From Firmicutes bacterium UBA1426 (GTDB taxonomy: Bacteria > Bacillota > Clostridia > Peptostreptococcales > Anaerovoracaceae), in contig DCUA01000166.1 in assembly GCA_002329675.1 (NCBI GenBank), positions 59,716 through 77,055 of the forward strand: DNA of 17,340 nt, in the 5' to 3' direction. A program made the position numbers and the translations under genes. Below, one piece after another: positions 14,359 to 17,340 of this stretch. The notes below the pieces were generated by a model. The model did no database searches. It was not told the origin of the DNA and saw only the letters and a program-made list of their open reading frames with translations. How positions within the stretch are numbered: the first letter of the stretch is position 1; each line of letters opens with the position of its first letter.

Positions 14359-15282
14359 TTACAACGAAGCAGCTATGGCGCACCATTCGCCTTCTTCCAA
14401 AACGTCAAGTATATGAAATCCGCATGCAACCAGTGCAGACTCAACTTCATCCCTTTTCTCCCTGATGATCCCTGAGGAGATGAACACCCCGTTCTCTTTA
14501 AGATGCCTGGCTGCGTCCTTTGAAAGGCGAATAACAAGATCCGCCATGAGGTTGGCCACAATAATATCCCCGCAAAAATCAATTCCCTCAGTCAGATCGC
14601 CTTCTATAATACGGATATCCTGGGCGAGGTGGTTCGCTTCTACATTGTTGTTTGCCACTAAAACAGCAACCGGATCAATGTCTACTCCAAGTACCTGCTG
14701 TGCTCCCAATTTTGCAGCAGCGAGAGTCAGGATCCCCGATCCGCATCCAACATCCAGAACAGACGATCTTTTTTCACTAATATACTTTTCCAACAGCCTG
14801 ATACAGAGTGTTGTTGTGGGATGGGTACCGGTTCCGAAAGCCATTCCCGGATCGATTTCGATCACCAGTTCATCCGCTTCCTTCTCATAGGGCTCCCAAC
14901 TGGGTTTTACCACGATCGTATCCGTGATCTTTGTGGGCTTAAAGTATTCCTTCCACTTGTATTTCCAATCTTCATCGGAAACTCCTGCAATTTCTATCCT
15001 TTCAACATCCATGATGCGGATCTCTTCCAATGCATCATCCAACATTTCGATGCCTTCCGGCGTATCTTCCAGATAGAAGGTCAGGCTTGGAGATATATCG
15101 CTTAATTGCTCCACTGCAGGATCGATATAGTCCCAATCAAAAGGATTTTTCTTATCCAGGAATTCCAAAAAAGTCTGCGCTTCCTCGATCTGAACGCCGG
15201 ATATACCCTTTTCTTCCAGCATTAAAGCTACAAGCTCCAGATTGTTCGATTCGGTATAGATCTTCACTCTTGTATAATCCAT
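14359..15282 (-). CDS. prmA: Ribosomal protein L11 methyltransferase PrmA
   Basis: Trimethylates ribosomal protein uL11 using SAM. The 307 residues match the family. The substrate-recognition part is N-terminal. The class I methyltransferase fold follows, with DPGMAFGTGTHPTT (about 144-157) and the SAM-binding loop LDVGCGSGILTLAAAKLGA, then the NLMADL motif near residue 245, which corresponds to the catalytic region. GCGGAG lies seven bases upstream of the ATG. The dnaJ terminator lies directly upstream with only about 20 bases left for a promoter, so expression may rely on readthrough from dnaK-dnaJ. Confidence 0.96.
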   Translation of the reverse strand: MDYTRVKIYTESNNLELVALMLEEKGISGVQIEEAQTFLEFLDKKNPFDWDYIDPAVEQLSDISPSLTFYLEDTPEGIEMLDDALEEIRIMDVERIEIAGVSDEDWKYKWKEYFKPTKITDTIVVKPSWEPYEKEADELVIEIDPGMAFGTGTHPTTTLCIRLLEKYISEKRSSVLDVGCGSGILTLAAAKLGAQQVLGVDIDPVAVLVANNNVEANHLAQDIRIIEGDLTEGIDFCGDIIVANLMADLVIRLSKDAARHLKENGVFISSGIIREKRDEVESALVACGFHILDVLEEGEWCAIAASL

Positions 15283-15302
15283 GTTCGTCTCCGCTTCTAC
15301 CA

Positions 15303-15335
15303 GAAAAAGTACCCACGGGGTCTTTTCCCGTGGGT
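15303..15335 (-). terminator. Intrinsic terminator at the dnaJ stop
   Basis: A perfect 9-bp GC-rich stem (ACCCACGGG 15311-15319 with CCCGTGGGT 15327-15335) encloses a seven-base loop. On the minus strand it is followed by A then CTTTTTCTG. It begins five bases after the dnaJ stop. T-rich sequence on the plus strand beyond it means it could act in both directions. prmA begins only about 20 bases downstream. Confidence 0.85.
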
Positions 15336-15339
15336 GGTT

Positions 15340-16491
15340 TTATTTGAAAAGCTCTTTTACTGTTTCCCCAAAGCTTTTTTTCTTGCTATAAGCGTCCTCT
15401 GTAAGCGACTGGCCTATCTCTTTGATCAGCTTCTTTTGTTTGTTGTTCAGTTTTGTCGGTATCTCCAGATTCACCTTGATATAAAGGTCCCCGGTCCGGT
15501 TGGAACGAAGGCTCTTGATACCCTTCCCCTTCAGACGGAAAATAGTGTCAGGCTGTGTTCCCTCAGGAACCTTGTAACTCACCTTTTCTTTCAGCGTAGG
15601 TACGATGATATCCGCACCAAGTGCGGCTTGATCAAAGGTAATAGGAATTTCCAGCCACAGGTCATTTCCATTACGCTTGAAAAGCTTATGGGGTTCCACG
15701 GAAATCACCACATAGAGATCACCGTTAGGTCCGCCGTTTTTCCCCGGATCACCCTGTCCCTTGATGGAAATAACGGAATCGTTGTCCACACCTGCGGGCA
15801 CTTCTACGGCAATGGTGACTTGCTTACGGATCTTTCCGGAACCGCTGCATTCTTTGCATGGGTTCTCTACCACCTCGCCCGTTCCGCCGCATCTGCCGCA
15901 AGGCTGAACATTGATAAATTGGCCAAAAGGTGATCTTTGGGAGGTTCGCACTTCTCCGGTACCATGGCAAACAGAACAGGTAGTTTTGGATGTACCCTTC
16001 TCTGCACCGGTGCCTTTACATGCCTCACAGGAAACATATTTCGTCAGTTGTATATTCTTTTTAACACCAAACGCAGCCTCTTCGAACTTTATGCGAAGGT
16101 TCTTTTGCAGATCCGGTCCTTTCTGGGGACCGGTCCTTCTTGCCTGGGCGTAATTAGCGGCACCACCAAACATGCTGCCAAAGAGATCTCCGAATATATC
16201 TTCGAAACCTCCTCCGCCAAAACCTCCGAAGCCTCCGCCCGCTCCGAAACCGGCATTTGGATCTACGCCCGCATGTCCGAATCTGTCATACTTATCCTTT
16301 TGCTTAGGGTCTGACAGGACACCATAGGCTTCGTTCACTTCTTTAAATTTTTCTTCTGCTGATTTATCACCGGGATTTCTGTCAGGATGAAATTCCATAG
16401 CCTTTTTTCGAAATGCCGATTTTATTTCATCTTCCGTTGCACCCTTTTTGATACCCAGCACTTCATAATAGTCTCTTTTCTGTCCTGCCAT
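15340..16491 (-). CDS. dnaJ: Chaperone DnaJ
   Basis: Type I Hsp40 cochaperone that binds unfolded protein and stimulates DnaK ATPase. The 383 residues are full length: J domain (1-70) with HPD at 35-37, a Gly/Phe-rich linker with strong FGGFGG repeats (about 72-112), and the zinc domain with four CxxCxGxG repeats at Cys155/158, 172/175, 198/201 and 212/215. The C-terminal substrate-binding domains follow. The Shine-Dalgarno GGGGGA lies about 12 bases upstream, a rather long spacing. It follows dnaK in the usual order, separated by about 115 bases that hold a hairpin. Confidence 0.97.
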   Translation of the reverse strand: MAGQKRDYYEVLGIKKGATEDEIKSAFRKKAMEFHPDRNPGDKSAEEKFKEVNEAYGVLSDPKQKDKYDRFGHAGVDPNAGFGAGGGFGGFGGGGFEDIFGDLFGSMFGGAANYAQARRTGPQKGPDLQKNLRIKFEEAAFGVKKNIQLTKYVSCEACKGTGAEKGTSKTTCSVCHGTGEVRTSQRSPFGQFINVQPCGRCGGTGEVVENPCKECSGSGKIRKQVTIAVEVPAGVDNDSVISIKGQGDPGKNGGPNGDLYVVISVEPHKLFKRNGNDLWLEIPITFDQAALGADIIVPTLKEKVSYKVPEGTQPDTIFRLKGKGIKSLRSNRTGDLYIKVNLEIPTKLNNKQKKLIKEIGQSLTEDAYSKKKSFGETVKELFK

Positions 16492-16543
16492 TGGTTTTTG
16501 TTTCCCCCGTTATTACATTGATCTATGACTTTTATCAACCATA

Positions 16544-16575
16544 GGGTCGCACCTTACTTTTCAAAGGTACGACCC
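16544..16575 (-). promoter_or_regulatory. dnaK-dnaJ intercistronic stem-loop
   Basis: A 12-bp stem with one mismatch (GGGTCGCACCTT with AAGGTACGACCC) and an eight-base loop sits in the gap between dnaK and dnaJ. The bases after it on the minus strand (TATGGTTGATAAAAG) have no U-run, so it is not a strong terminator. It may reduce dnaJ relative to dnaK or protect the dnaK mRNA 3' end. Confidence 0.6.
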
Positions 16576-16608
16576 ATGATTTCATCTCGCTATAAACTGA
16601 TTCGTCTC

Positions 16609-17340
16609 TTAGTTTTCTTCCGGTTTGCTGTCTTCATCCACCACTTCATATTCAGCATCCACTACGTTGTCATGGGGTGGTACATCTCCGCCTCCCATAT
16701 TTCCTGAAGCTCCCGGATCAAAGCCACCGTCTGCAGCACTGCTTGGGTCAAAACCTCCCTGTGCTCCCTGTGCTTCCTGCGCTTTTTGATAGAGCTTGGC
16801 TGAGATGGTATGGAAGTGCTCTGTGAGAGTATCCGTCTTGGCCTTGATATCATCTACTGTACCATTTTCGAGAGCTCTGCTCAAGTCTTCCTTTGCATTT
16901 ACGATACTGTTCTTTTCGTCATCACTGATGTTGCCTTCCAGATCCTTAAGTGCTTTTTCCGTCTCATAAATGAGGGTTTCTGCACTGTTTCTGACTTCAA
17001 CCTCCTGTTTTCTTCTCTTGTCTTCTTCCGCAAATTGTTCCGCTTCCTTGATCTTCTGCTTGATCTCATCGTCGCTTAGCTTCGTTGAAGATGTAATAGT
17101 GATCCTCTGCTCTCTGCCGGTTCCCAGATCCTTTGCACTTACGTTGACGATACCGTTTGCATCGATGTCAAATGTGACTTCGATCTGCGGTACCCCACGG
17201 GGTGCAGGCGGAATTCCTGAAAGCTGGAATCTTCCAAGGGTGATATTGCCTGCGGCCATCTCTCTTTCACCCTGCATAACATGGATGTCTACTGCGCTTT
17301 GATTGTCTGCAGCGGTAGAGAATATCTGGCTCTTCTTTGT
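16609..17340 (-). CDS. dnaK: Chaperone DnaK, C-terminal part (partial)
   Basis: The last 243 codons of the Hsp70 chaperone; the ATPase domain lies beyond the right edge. The visible part is in frame from the first base, with [20 protein letters not shown] the start of the substrate-binding beta-sandwich. It then shows [30 protein letters not shown] and [10 protein letters not shown]. The helical lid contains [21 protein letters not shown]. The C-terminus is Gly/Asp/Pro-rich and ends [16 protein letters not shown], typical of Bacillota DnaK. No defects are seen. Confidence 0.97.
   Translation of the reverse strand, partial: TKKSQIFSTAADNQSAVDIHVMQGEREMAAGNITLGRFQLSGIPPAPRGVPQIEVTFDIDANGIVNVSAKDLGTGREQRITITSSTKLSDDEIKQKIKEAEQFAEEDKRRKQEVEVRNSAETLIYETEKALKDLEGNISDDEKNSIVNAKEDLSRALENGTVDDIKAKTDTLTEHFHTISAKLYQKAQEAQGAQGGFDPSSAADGGFDPGASGNMGGGDVPPHDNVVDAEYEVVDEDSKPEEN

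Overview
The window reads as a piece of a Bacillota chromosome, most likely class Clostridia. Three things point there: the gene order, the sporulation genes yqfC and yqfD, a dimer-type glycyl-tRNA synthetase, and an ATP/pyrophosphate-type pyruvate phosphate dikinase with Shine-Dalgarno sites of the AAAGGAG type. Every gene I accept lies on the minus strand, so transcription runs from high to low coordinates. The species cannot be fixed from this sequence alone.

From right to left the layout is as follows. The dnaK 3' end and dnaJ (17340-15340) form the end of the heat-shock operon, with a hairpin between the genes and an intrinsic terminator at the dnaJ stop. Then come prmA and rsmE (ribosome methylation), a 119-bp imperfect inverted repeat, and mtaB (tRNA ms2t6A formation). 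A HIT-family hydrolase follows with its own extended -10 promoter. rpsU-yqeY form a two-gene unit with a strong promoter, a folded leader and a clean poly-U terminator. A long Clostridia/Bacilli core cluster follows: yqfC, yqfD, phoH, ybeY, cdd, era, recO, a DUF4342 gene, glyQS and ppdK. Most of these genes are spaced by a few tens of bases, or overlap, as in an operon. Most serve ribosome or RNA maturation (YbeY, Era, RsmE, PrmA, bS21, MtaB, GlyRS), DNA repair (RecO), sporulation (YqfC, YqfD) and central metabolism (PPDK).

Two intergenic inverted-repeat elements interrupt this core block: 7228-7356 between cdd and era, with 20-bp perfect termini, and 13482-13600 between rsmE and mtaB. Neither looks like a terminator, and both could be dispersed repeats or structured RNAs.

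The left 770 bases are different: AT-rich, and without the ppsR, dnaG or rpoD genes that often continue this cluster. They hold a probable ppdK terminator, a possible scrap of an HTH gene, a 128-bp MITE-like unit whose repeats resemble IS21-family ends, two perfect AT-rich palindromes, and the 5' part of an accessory gene running off the window. This looks like the edge of a variable region and a synteny breakpoint. I saw no complete novel system. The inverted-repeat elements and this left edge are the parts most worth following up.
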